Shown here: positions 17,585-26,401 of the stretch, in pieces
Layout: every line of letters begins with the position of its first letter
Position numbering within the stretch: position 1 is the stretch's first letter
Assembly: GCA_016722655.1 (NCBI GenBank)
Contig: JADKIR010000004.1
Coordinates: 2,170,001-2,234,000 of the forward strand
Origin: Cytophagaceae bacterium
GTDB taxonomy: Bacteria > Bacteroidota > Bacteroidia > Cytophagales > Spirosomataceae
Direction of reading: 5' to 3'
DNA: 64,000 bases
Translations under genes and position numbers: made by a program
The notes under the pieces: generated by a model
Seen by the model: the letters and a program-made list of their open reading frames with translations, nothing else
Database searches by the model: none
What the model was told of the DNA's origin: nothing

Positions 17585-18517
17585 TTAATTACTAGTACTT
17601 TCTAGACCATCAATCTCATCACTTAAAACATACTTATCCTCAATAACTTTCATTTCAGCCTTTATAGAATTGTAGGTTTCTCTGTTATCATCATTCAAAA
17701 TTGGACCATCACCAAAATCTAGAACAAATGGAAGTTCGCCTTTTAGCTTGAAGTAATTTCTTAAGTCATCTTCAAAACTACTTAACCAAGTGAGGGTTTC
17801 ATTTAATTGTTGCACCTCTTCTTTTTGGAAATTAGAGTCATGAATTGTCTGATAAGTTGATTTGAGAATAATAATCTCATGAATAATATTCTTAACATAA
17901 TCAAACTTTGTTAACGATGCAAGTCTGAAAAACATAGGACTTTTTTGGTCGGCTCTCTTTGGATTATTCCAGATATCTAATTCGTGCTTCCCAAATATTG
18001 ATATTAGATTATCAATTTTGTTTATTAGGATTCTATGATAGCCTTTTTCGCTAATGTTATTTTCATTAAACAATATCATATGGCTAGTCAAGCCATTATA
18101 TATTTCGTCGCATTTAATTGAAGATTCTTTCTTTTTTCTTTCTAGTATTTCTTTGTGGTGCAAGCCACCAGTTAAAATTGAACTTTTCTCTTCAGGATGT
18201 ATGAAATTCAATTCATGAATTTTTTCTTCTACTCTGCTTAGAGAATCCATACATCCATCAAAAATCAGATTGTCAAAACCTTTTTTCTTATCCGCTACTC
18301 TGTACTCAATCTGCAAATAAATAGTATAGGCCAGTAAAACAGACCCAATAAAACTAAAGTAAGGTCCTAATATTCCGCCAATGGTATCACCAATCTCGTT
18401 GGCATCAGCTCGACCTAAATCTAAACCTATAGAAATTTGAGTAATAATAAAAGGCAGGAATAAACCAAAAATGGTTAAGCCAATAAAGATTCCTATGATT
18501 GTTTTCCAGTGTTTCAT
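17585..18517 (-). CDS. Membrane protein resembling phage abortive-infection protein PutAbiC
   Basis: The 310-aa protein opens with a membrane helix (TIIGIFIGLTIFGLFLPFII) and has a second hydrophobic segment at about 43-68 (IGDTIGGILGPYFSFIGSVL). The pattern resembles the N-terminus of putative phage abortive-infection (PutAbiC) proteins, in which the second helix leads into YTIxLQ; here it reads AYTIYLQIEY. The remaining 240 residues are helical and cytoplasmic. The start overlaps the methyltransferase stop by four bases. I infer a membrane-linked abortive-infection effector. Assignment rests on this pattern alone. Confidence 0.6.
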   Translation of the reverse strand: MKHWKTIIGIFIGLTIFGLFLPFIITQISIGLDLGRADANEIGDTIGGILGPYFSFIGSVLLAYTIYLQIEYRVADKKKGFDNLIFDGCMDSLSRVEEKIHELNFIHPEEKSSILTGGLHHKEILERKKKESSIKCDEIYNGLTSHMILFNENNISEKGYHRILINKIDNLISIFGKHELDIWNNPKRADQKSPMFFRLASLTKFDYVKNIIHEIIILKSTYQTIHDSNFQKEEVQQLNETLTWLSSFEDDLRNYFKLKGELPFVLDFGDGPILNDDNRETYNSIKAEMKVIEDKYVLSDEIDGLESTSN

Positions 18518-21291
18518 CCCTTCTTCTTTTTAGTTTTCTTTGCACCTTCAAATAACGTCCCCTTATTCTTTTCTTCCTCTATCATCTTTTCATAAAGTTT
18601 GAAAAGGTATTCCAGCCTTTCTTCGTCTGATTCAAAGGGTTTTTCACGATAGCAGCGTTCTATCGCTAGGTCGTTTTGGAGGTGAGCTTCTCTTAGGCCT
18701 TCAGGCATTTTTTCGGGGTCGTATAGCTGAGCAAGGGTTTTCTCGCTGTGGGCCTCTCTTTCTTCCAATATTCTAAACACATTTTTTTCTAATTCCTGCT
18801 TTTGGGCTAAAGTGATGGATGGGAAGGGGAAGGTATTGTAGCAAAGAGCTGACGAATAACGAATGTCAGTCCTTAATCTTCCAGCTAAGGCTTTAACCCA
18901 AACATTATGAATGCGAGATGTTACTATGGAAAAAATATAGGGTCGAGGCTGATAGATAGCTTGGGCCGAGGCATAAATAACTGGACCTTTTTCCATAAAT
19001 ACTATAGGTACATAAGTCCTTCTTTCCGATGTAACAACTGGTACAAGCAAGCATTCTTGATTAAAATATCTATCTTCTGCAAACCTATTCGGTGATGTAG
19101 ATAAAAGTTGAGTTGCTTTTTTTGTACTTTCAGCACGCATTTTTTTTACCCCATCCAATCTTTTTTTGATCCAATCAATTTCTAAATATTCGGGTAAATT
19201 TAAATCATCTATATAAATGCAGTATCTTAGTAAATTATCAATTACTTCCTGAGCACCGATAAATCTTTTTATAATTGAGGGATCTAAAGAGGCACTTTCT
19301 AGTTTACTCTTTAAAATTAATGCTTCCTCTTCACTTAAGATTAAAAATCCCCCATCAGCTGGAATACTACCTTTTATCATTTTGGGTAGCTTACTTATTG
19401 AGGAACTTATTCTCCCAATAAATAAATTATGACCTTCAACAAGATATGGGTTTATATTAAATACTGATTTTCGAATGTTTTTATTAAATATTATTTTAGG
19501 CTTCGAATTAATATTTCTAATTCCTGTTATTATTACTGTAACTCCAGCATTTTGTTTTGCACTATTTGACCAAACGAATGACTGATAAGCAAATGAAATT
19601 TCTAGATTTAGTTTAAATAAAATTGGTTTCCAAAAAATTGAAACTTGATCTCCTTGGGAAATAGAGTTAGTTGAAACAAAAGCAAATTGTGAATTAAAAT
19701 TTAGAATATAGTTTGAGGCTTTAAAAAACCAACATGCTATATAATCTAGTGACTTATAATTCTCTATTGTACTTAAAGCAATTACTAAATCGTCCTTTTG
19801 AACTGAATTTTGGTTTCTAGTACCTAGAAACGGTGGATTTCCCAATATATATATCTCATCGCCTTCAATCTTTGGACAAACTTTTTCCCAATCTAATCTA
19901 CATGCATTTCCATGTACAATATTTCCTGTTTCCATAAGTGGCAGAGCTGGGCGTGTACGGCCAAATTCTTGAAAAAATAACTGGTTCATTTGGTGTTCGG
20001 CCAGCCAAAGGCTTAGCGTGGCCACTTCGTGGGCAAAGTCGTCTAGCTCAATGCCATAAAAGTTTTTGAGGCTTATTTCTGAAAAAGAACTTTCACCAAA
20101 GTCAAAAGTGCCAGAGCCTAGCTTGCCTTGTAGCTTGTCCAGTTCTTTAAATATGGCCATTTCCAGTTTTCGTAGCTCTTTGTAGGCAATTATTAGAAAA
20201 TTACCACTCCCACAAGCTGGGTCAAAAACCTTTATGTTTCTTATACGTTTGAGTAATTCTTTTAGCTTTTTGGTTTTGTCAGCCCCTGAGTGGGATGAAA
20301 GAGTTGATTCAAATACTTCGTACAACTCTGTAAGAAAAAGCGGCTCTATGACCTTCATAATATTAGGCACCGAAGTGTAGTGCATACCCATACCCCCACG
20401 ATGCTCAGGCGTAATAACCGCCTGTATCATAGAGCCAAATATATCGGGGTTTATGTCTTTCCATTGCAATTCCCCATTGGCCAATACTGCTTCACGGCTT
20501 TTACGGTTAAATGTGGGGGCAAAATGTCGGTTTCGGAATAATCCGCCGTTTACATAAGGGAAGTTGTTTAAGAACTGCGGCAGTTCGGCTCCGCTCACTG
20601 ACCTGCGTTTTTCTAAAGGTGTGTTCATCACCTCAAAGAGCGTATCCAAATAGGTGTTTAGGTCGCTGCCATCGGTTTGCGTGTGGTTTTTGATGGCATT
20701 GGTAAACTGTGCGGTTTCAAAAATGCCTGTATCCTCAGCAAAAAAACAAAAAAGCAAACGGCTCAAAAACACGTTGAGATTGTGTACTTCCTCTTTGGTG
20801 GTAGTAATATTGTCTTTTTTGATTTCGTCGTAAAGCCTGGCCATGCGTTCGGCCGCTTTTACATCTGCAGGGTTTTCGTAAATTGCCTGTGCTTTTTCCA
20901 TGCCTGCCCAAGGCAGAAAGAAATCGAAATGCCTCGAAAGTTCTTCGATAGGAATATTTAGTGTATCAGTTGTTTTGGTATCGAGTGCTATAAAAGTTTT
21001 GTAATCAGTGCAAATTACGAACCTTGGTTTGTGTTTGAGGCCGGTCTCGTTGGTTTTGATTTGTTCAAAAGCAGAATAAAGGTACTCACTCTCTAAATGC
21101 TTAAACCACAATTTATTTTTCCAAAGTATTTCATTCGAGTTTTTGGAAAGATTTAACCCTCCATCGGCTTGCAGGCGTTTAATCGTACTCTTGGGAGTAT
21201 CGTAGGCCAATAATAAATTATAGATGAAGGTTTCTTCCTGGATGTTGGCTATTAAGGTTTGAATGTTTTCTTGTATTTGTGTAATGCTCAT
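18514..21291 (-). CDS. MmeI-like class I DNA adenine methyltransferase, nuclease motif apparently lost
   Basis: This 925-aa protein has SAM motif I DPACGSGNF at 357-365 and the amino-methylase catalytic motif NPPF at 485-488, with the family signature MHYTSVPNIMKVIEPLFL before them. An MmeI-type target-recognition region follows (VVTSERRTYVPIVF, VIYASAQAIYQPRPY). In MmeI-type enzymes the N-terminus carries a PD-(D/E)XK nuclease with an ExK strand. Here the matching stretch, just before PRFVICTDYKTFIALDTKT, reads ILWKNKLWFKHLES and lacks ExK. The protein is therefore likely to methylate and recognise but not to cut, with cleavage assigned to the downstream helicase plus GIY-YIG pair. First gene of the six-gene operon; Lys-rich C-terminal tail. 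Confidence 0.88.
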   Translation of the reverse strand: MSITQIQENIQTLIANIQEETFIYNLLLAYDTPKSTIKRLQADGGLNLSKNSNEILWKNKLWFKHLESEYLYSAFEQIKTNETGLKHKPRFVICTDYKTFIALDTKTTDTLNIPIEELSRHFDFFLPWAGMEKAQAIYENPADVKAAERMARLYDEIKKDNITTTKEEVHNLNVFLSRLLFCFFAEDTGIFETAQFTNAIKNHTQTDGSDLNTYLDTLFEVMNTPLEKRRSVSGAELPQFLNNFPYVNGGLFRNRHFAPTFNRKSREAVLANGELQWKDINPDIFGSMIQAVITPEHRGGMGMHYTSVPNIMKVIEPLFLTELYEVFESTLSSHSGADKTKKLKELLKRIRNIKVFDPACGSGNFLIIAYKELRKLEMAIFKELDKLQGKLGSGTFDFGESSFSEISLKNFYGIELDDFAHEVATLSLWLAEHQMNQLFFQEFGRTRPALPLMETGNIVHGNACRLDWEKVCPKIEGDEIYILGNPPFLGTRNQNSVQKDDLVIALSTIENYKSLDYIACWFFKASNYILNFNSQFAFVSTNSISQGDQVSIFWKPILFKLNLEISFAYQSFVWSNSAKQNAGVTVIITGIRNINSKPKIIFNKNIRKSVFNINPYLVEGHNLFIGRISSSISKLPKMIKGSIPADGGFLILSEEEALILKSKLESASLDPSIIKRFIGAQEVIDNLLRYCIYIDDLNLPEYLEIDWIKKRLDGVKKMRAESTKKATQLLSTSPNRFAEDRYFNQECLLVPVVTSERRTYVPIVFMEKGPVIYASAQAIYQPRPYIFSIVTSRIHNVWVKALAGRLRTDIRYSSALCYNTFPFPSITLAQKQELEKNVFRILEEREAHSEKTLAQLYDPEKMPEGLREAHLQNDLAIERCYREKPFESDEERLEYLFKLYEKMIEEEKNKGTLFEGAKKTKKKKG

Positions 21292-21336
21292 TGAGGGAAA
21301 AGGGCTATTTTTTTAGAAGTTGAACAATTTGATAAA

Positions 21337-21344
21337 CAAATATA
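21337..21344 (-). promoter_or_regulatory. Candidate -7 element for the methyltransferase operon
   Basis: On the minus strand TATATTTG matches the Bacteroidota -7 consensus TAnnTTTG exactly and lies 46 bases upstream of the ATG. No TTTG is seen at the -33 position, so this is tentative. Confidence 0.35.
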
Positions 21345-21403
21345 TTGATTTTAAATATTATTTTAAGGAATGATAATATGAAAATGAAACATCTTGAAAA
21401 CCA

Positions 21404-22432
21404 TTATTTTAGTAATTTTAATAAACTATCTTTTATTAACCTCCAATCTTGATTCAAATTCACAAAACTGATTCTAATTTTATGTTCCTGATACCACATT
21501 TCGGCATCTTGATAATCTTTGGTGCTGGGATATAAAAGCATTCCCAGGCAAGTCTTGGTGTATGTGGTGCCATCTTCTTGATTAATAAGATAAGCAAACA
21601 ATTGATAAAGGTTGCCTGAGTCAAATTTAGGCTTGTCGTAACTTAACTTAAAAGCGTCTTTGTAATATTTGGTATCAATGATGAGTTTCCAGTCAGGGGC
21701 ATTTATAGTTATGTCGGTTTTCATCAAAGGCAGAAACGACTCAGTGTTTTCTAAAACATTAGTAAACTGCCATTTAATTTGTTTTGATTCTACATTGAAG
21801 TTAGTTTCATTTCTATAAAAATTACGAACAAATGCTTCAAACAATCTGGCCATGGCTTTTTCATCTCTTACGAAATCAAAAAAACGATATTTGCCGCTTT
21901 TTTCGTTAATCAGCAGGTTTTCCTGAATAATCCTGCATATTTTCAGAATAAAATCGTAATGATAATTATTGCGGTGTATCCTGACTTTATCAAAATCAGA
22001 AAGACGGAATTGATAATCAGAGATATCGGGCAGTTTATGGAAAACCATGAAAACATCTTCAATAATTCTTGAATCTATATTTTCGGTTTTCAATAATTTT
22101 GATAGGGTATTTTTAATTATTCTATTGGATAAAATATCAAACTGGAAATCATCAAATTCACAAACTGTATGGTGTTTTCTTAAGGAATTATTTTTGATGG
22201 TTTTGGAAAAATCAAGCTTACCTTTTATGCCGAATATTTCTTCTTCAATAGGAATATAGCTTCTATCCAAACCTTTTTTTAAAAGCCACTTAAGCCTTTC
22301 TGAGAGTACTTTGGCGAAAAGGTTAAGCAATTGATGTTCTGTATCAGAATCAACGCTAACAGGCTCTGCTTCTTCGAGTTTATCCCATGCGTAGCATAAT
22401 AAATAATAGATATTTTGAATTGGAATATCCAT
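21404..22432 (-). CDS. mcrC: McrC, nuclease subunit of McrBC
   Basis: The 342-aa protein opens MDIPIQNIYYLLCYAWDKLE, a typical McrC start, and carries a PD-(D/E)XK core near residues 238-258 (KTDITI, then KLIIDTKYY, the D..DxK form). McrC docks on the McrB hexamer, stimulates its GTPase and cuts modified DNA. The mcrB stop and mcrC start share one base (TAATG), so the subunits are coupled. It ends about 110 bases before the methyltransferase gene and probably belongs to a separate transcription unit. Length and motifs look intact. Confidence 0.92.
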   Translation of the reverse strand: MDIPIQNIYYLLCYAWDKLEEAEPVSVDSDTEHQLLNLFAKVLSERLKWLLKKGLDRSYIPIEEEIFGIKGKLDFSKTIKNNSLRKHHTVCEFDDFQFDILSNRIIKNTLSKLLKTENIDSRIIEDVFMVFHKLPDISDYQFRLSDFDKVRIHRNNYHYDFILKICRIIQENLLINEKSGKYRFFDFVRDEKAMARLFEAFVRNFYRNETNFNVESKQIKWQFTNVLENTESFLPLMKTDITINAPDWKLIIDTKYYKDAFKLSYDKPKFDSGNLYQLFAYLINQEDGTTYTKTCLGMLLYPSTKDYQDAEMWYQEHKIRISFVNLNQDWRLIKDSLLKLLK

Positions 22433-24339
22433 TATGCCCTTAGCAAGTTTACAGCCTCCTCCACTTTCGATTTATTATCAAACCAATATTCTTCTAACAA
22501 TGGTTTGATTTCAAAATTAATAATATCAGCCAACCAAGTACCGAAAGGACCATCGGGTTTAGAACAGAAATAACTATGGCCTATCTGGAAGCCTGGACCA
22601 AGGTGTTTGTCTTTGCTTAAGTCTTGATTTAGCTGGTTAACTTTATTGCACAATGATTTGGCATCTGAGTTTGAAATGCCTTGACTTTCGAGAAATCCAA
22701 TAAAGGAGTCAGAAAATTCAGGTTGTAGGTCTATGAATCGAAATCTCCTTCTTAAGGCATAATCTACAATTGACAAAGAACGATCAGCTGTGTTCATGGT
22801 TCCAATGATATGCAGATTGGCAGGAACTGAAAATGGCGATTCGTCTTTTTCAGAATAAGTCAAAGGTACAGCATATTTCCCTCTTTTATCAGCTTCAATG
22901 AGCATCATAAGTTCACCAAATATTTTGCTAAGATTTCCTCTGTTTATTTCGTCAATAATAAAGAAATAATCATTAGATGCGTCTATTTCAGCTTTTTTGC
23001 AGAACTCATAGAATAATCCGTTTTTGACTTTGAATGTGCCATTACTGGCTGGTCTAATTCCCTGAATAAAATCTTCGTAGGCATATGACTGATGAAACTG
23101 CACCATTCGGATTTTTGAATCATCAGTTTTACCCATCATTTGATAGGCTATTTTTTTGGCTATGAAAGTTTTACCAACACCTGGAGGACCTTGAAGGACT
23201 ATGTTTTTTTTGTATTTGAGAGATTTTGTGATTTCATCTAAAGCTGTCTCAGATATAAAAGGCTTTTCATTATCTTCAAAAATTGTATAATTTTCAACAG
23301 TTATATTTTCAGATTCGGTTTCAAGCAGGATTGCTTTTTCATCGATTATATCTCTGATAATTTCAAACTCTTCGGCTGTGAGTTTAAATAAGCTACCTTG
23401 GTTATTTATAAAAACCTCACATTTATCAAGTAATGGGTTTTCTTTCAGCTCACTCCAATGAACTGGTACATCCAAAATTTTGATAAGTTCAAACTCAATT
23501 TCTTCATCTTTGTCGGAATTATGTTTTCCTTTGGTGACTTTATAAAATGCTTTAATGAGTTTTGATGGGGTACTTTCATAGCCAATTATTAGGTCGCCAG
23601 GATTAACAGCTTCAAAATGTTTATATATCCTTCTTTTGTTGCCTTTTTCGTTGTGGGTGGTATAGGTTTGCTTGCTGCCAATGTTATGGCTTTCTATTTT
23701 CCAAATTCTGGGATTGGCATTGAGCCACCAGTAGTTGATTTCATCGTCGGGTTCTATTTCAGTATCTTCGGGAATAATTGAGGTTTTGTCGTTTCGGATA
23801 CTTAGAGTTCGATTGAGCAGTTTTTGAAATTTACCTTCTGAAATTAGTATTTCTTCTTCGAGTTTGAACAAACTGACAGTCTCAAGGAATAAAGGCCAAG
23901 AAGTTTCCAAAAACTTGTCGATAGTTGAAATTATATCTCCACTATCATAATATTTAAAATAGTTCCCCTCGCTTCGTTTTTCGAAACCTTCAATAGCTGT
24001 CACAAGCCTTTCGTAACAGTTAATAATTTCTTGATTAGTTTCTGACTGATAAGCTACCTCTAAGTACAGTTTTGGATTTTGAGGATCGGAGAAATTTATC
24101 ACAAAGCCAAATTGACGGGTTTTGTTTTTCCAATCTCCTTTGCTTGTAAATCCTAAAAAGATGTAAAAGCTACCTTGAAACCAATAGCCTTTCCTTAATC
24201 GATCACTGTCAGTTTTTCTAAGCCAAAAAGTTAGGTTTGGATACTTTGATTTTCGAAGCTCTAATAAATGATTCAGAATGATATCTGACCAATAGATTAT
24301 TGCCTCTTCTTGGGTGGCGTTTTGTGGGAGGTTTTCCAT
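22432..24339 (-). CDS. mcrB: McrB, GTP-driven AAA+ motor with a PUA/EVE-like reader domain
   Basis: This 635-aa protein has Walker A GPPGVGKT near residue 385, Walker B FFIIDEINRG near 455-464, and the McrB GTPase signature MNTADRS near 512, followed by YALRRRFRF. Upstream, at about 200-325, is a PUA-like EVE fold: INYWWLNANPRIWKI, then AVNPGDLIIGYESTP. EVE domains in McrB-type proteins read modified cytosine, so the target is probably hypermodified or methylated phage DNA. The first 170 residues are an extra uncharacterised domain (DUF4268-like in pattern). Coupled to mcrC by a one-base overlap. Confidence 0.92.
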   Translation of the reverse strand: MENLPQNATQEEAIIYWSDIILNHLLELRKSKYPNLTFWLRKTDSDRLRKGYWFQGSFYIFLGFTSKGDWKNKTRQFGFVINFSDPQNPKLYLEVAYQSETNQEIINCYERLVTAIEGFEKRSEGNYFKYYDSGDIISTIDKFLETSWPLFLETVSLFKLEEEILISEGKFQKLLNRTLSIRNDKTSIIPEDTEIEPDDEINYWWLNANPRIWKIESHNIGSKQTYTTHNEKGNKRRIYKHFEAVNPGDLIIGYESTPSKLIKAFYKVTKGKHNSDKDEEIEFELIKILDVPVHWSELKENPLLDKCEVFINNQGSLFKLTAEEFEIIRDIIDEKAILLETESENITVENYTIFEDNEKPFISETALDEITKSLKYKKNIVLQGPPGVGKTFIAKKIAYQMMGKTDDSKIRMVQFHQSYAYEDFIQGIRPASNGTFKVKNGLFYEFCKKAEIDASNDYFFIIDEINRGNLSKIFGELMMLIEADKRGKYAVPLTYSEKDESPFSVPANLHIIGTMNTADRSLSIVDYALRRRFRFIDLQPEFSDSFIGFLESQGISNSDAKSLCNKVNQLNQDLSKDKHLGPGFQIGHSYFCSKPDGPFGTWLADIINFEIKPLLEEYWFDNKSKVEEAVNLLRA

Positions 24340-24443
24340 AAATAGCGGCCTTAGTTTAATATAGGGATTAGATTTTTCAGCTAAAAATTAGATATTCTTG
24401 GTTTTTCAAATGTAGGTTAAAAATAAATCTAAATCAAAAATAT

Positions 24444-25985
24444 CTAAGCTACTTTAAGAATATTTGATTCATAAGATGCTTCATTTATAGTTTTTGAGAT
24501 ATCTCTTTCTTTATTAAACCAAGGTTCCAAGTCAATTTCTGGTGCCACTCCTACAATTTTAACAAGCTCTTCTTCCATTACTCTTTTAACATAATCTTCG
24601 TTGCCAACTGTTGTAACTATCGAATCGTGAATGGTAATCATAAATAAGTCTGGCCTTTCCTTTGCAATTCTTTTGGTTATAACATTTAAGATGCTGTGGG
24701 CCTCAATATTTTGTAGTATCAGGGCAAGATTTTCTTTATGACTTTTTTTAATTGTTTTGAATATATCATAAACACTAGGAAATAAATCTCTAAATAGATC
24801 TTTTAATTCACTTCCTTGGTAACCGTTTCTGGTTGGGCTGTTTATAAAACGATTGTCTGAAAACATAGCTACAAAAATAATTGCCTTTAGAGCCTTACGG
24901 CTGCTATCGGGACCTAAAAAATCTCTTATAATTGGATTGTCTGAGGTTTTTATTGCTTCTTCTAAGTATTCATAAAATTTCCCAGTTCTAACCAAGTCGA
25001 AAAATAGCATAACATCCTTATTTTGAATAACTTCATTGATTTTTTGCGTCATATAGGGTAGGATGGTGAGGTTGGGATTATTATGATTAATATTGTGTAG
25101 ATTTATGGGATTATTATAAATATAAGGTAAAGACTTCCTCTCAGAACATAAATTTTTAAGCAATGCAAGGAAGAAATAGGGTTGAGAATTTTTGATATCC
25201 AAAGAAATTAATTTCTGCCCATTATAAGTAATATAGTTTCGGAAATATTTTGGCATGTTTGTGTATGGGGTGTGCAACCTACCGCCCTTGGGGTCTACAT
25301 GGTCATAATATAGGTCATGTTTTAAACAATGAAGTTTGTGGGTGGCCAAAGCATATTTTATGGCAGCATGTTCTTTGAAATCATTCACACTGTAATTTTT
25401 CTTCTTGCTTTTTTTGGGCTTTTTAATTTGGCCAAGGTCTGCTTGACTATTGTCAAAGACCAATCTTCTCATTATTTCTTGCTTTATACCAGAAAAGTCA
25501 ATGGAAGCTTTATTAAGAAATTTTATTAAATGTGCATGATTTCCTGAGTTATGAATTTTATTTTGGTTTCTTTTTTTAATAAATGCTCTGTTTATATTTT
25601 TATCCTCTGACCAAATGCTTGAAATATCAAAATCGTACTTTACATCAAGTTTGTATCCAAGGCTTTTACTTTTGGATTTGTTGTCAACCAAATAGTTTTT
25701 GAAATATATATTGTCACAATAAATAAAATTATTTTCTAAGAGGTAGGCTTTGATTACAGTTGGTTTTGAAATCCCTTTTTTCTTTAGTAGGTCGTGATTT
25801 AGAAGGGTATAGCCCTCATTAGTGAGATAGTTATTTCTTTTTGCCGGTGCGGTAATTATATAATGTATAAATAACTGAGCATGACTTATTTTGAAATCAT
25901 GTGGAGGAGGGTTTTTCTTAATACATTCCTCTAGGTCATTTGTGAATTTTTCTGGTATTGTAAGTCTTTTTTTTAGTTGTTTCAC
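24444..25985 (-). CDS. Diverged single-subunit (family A/T7-like) polymerase-fold protein
   Basis: The 513-aa protein has the ordered motifs of the Pol A/T7 RNA polymerase superfamily: motif A LISLDIKNSQ (catalytic Asp at 263), an O-helix-like SRKALKAIIFVAMFSDN (362-378), a QNIEAHSILNVITKR helix (425-439) like the QGxxAD helix of PolA, and motif C ITIHDSIVT (450-458). HDS resembles T7 RNA polymerase more than the HDE of DNA polymerases. There is no exonuclease domain; the first 110 residues suggest a winged helix. It sits three bases from the excisionase-type HTH and near the integrase, which suggests a replication or priming role for the island. Polymerase activity is inferred only. Confidence 0.6.
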   Translation of the reverse strand: MKQLKKRLTIPEKFTNDLEECIKKNPPPHDFKISHAQLFIHYIITAPAKRNNYLTNEGYTLLNHDLLKKKGISKPTVIKAYLLENNFIYCDNIYFKNYLVDNKSKSKSLGYKLDVKYDFDISSIWSEDKNINRAFIKKRNQNKIHNSGNHAHLIKFLNKASIDFSGIKQEIMRRLVFDNSQADLGQIKKPKKSKKKNYSVNDFKEHAAIKYALATHKLHCLKHDLYYDHVDPKGGRLHTPYTNMPKYFRNYITYNGQKLISLDIKNSQPYFFLALLKNLCSERKSLPYIYNNPINLHNINHNNPNLTILPYMTQKINEVIQNKDVMLFFDLVRTGKFYEYLEEAIKTSDNPIIRDFLGPDSSRKALKAIIFVAMFSDNRFINSPTRNGYQGSELKDLFRDLFPSVYDIFKTIKKSHKENLALILQNIEAHSILNVITKRIAKERPDLFMITIHDSIVTTVGNEDYVKRVMEEELVKIVGVAPEIDLEPWFNKERDISKTINEASYESNILKVA

Positions 25986-25987
25986 TT

Positions 25988-26254
25988 CTAAGCACTAATT
26001 TTATTATTTATAAGTATCGATTCAACGTCTTTTAGCTCGTAATACATGGTACCGCCAATTTTGGTATAGGGCAGTGTCCCATTGGATCGTAGTGTCTGTA
26101 GCGTACCGGCAGAGATCGAAAGCATTTTTCTGACTTCGCTGGATTTAAGCCATTTCTTTCCAGAAGTTTTTTCAGCGAAAATGCTTTTTAGTTCCTGGAT
26201 CAGTTCTTCTTTAAATGAGGAAAACTCGTCTTTTGTTATAAACTCGATAACCAT
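25988..26254 (-). CDS. Excisionase-type helix-turn-helix protein
   Basis: This 88-aa protein is a coiled N-terminus followed by a MerR-like HTH_17 domain: WLKSSEVRKMLSISAGTLQT then LRSNGTLPYTKIGGTMYYEL. Such proteins act as recombination directionality factors or as regulators in Bacteroidota integrative elements. It lies between the integrase and the polymerase-like gene and is nearly contiguous with the latter, so the pair is likely co-transcribed. No oddities. Confidence 0.85.
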   Translation of the reverse strand: MVIEFITKDEFSSFKEELIQELKSIFAEKTSGKKWLKSSEVRKMLSISAGTLQTLRSNGTLPYTKIGGTMYYELKDVESILINNKISA

Positions 26255-26401
26255 ATTATTTAAATGAATTTAGATTATTTTATTTAGTAGTATCATAACA
26301 CAAATATACAAAAAAACACAATACCGTGCAAAAGTATTGTGTTGATTACTAATAAAGTAAGGGTAAAAAAAGGCACTTTTTGGCAATAATTGCTAAATTT
26401 T

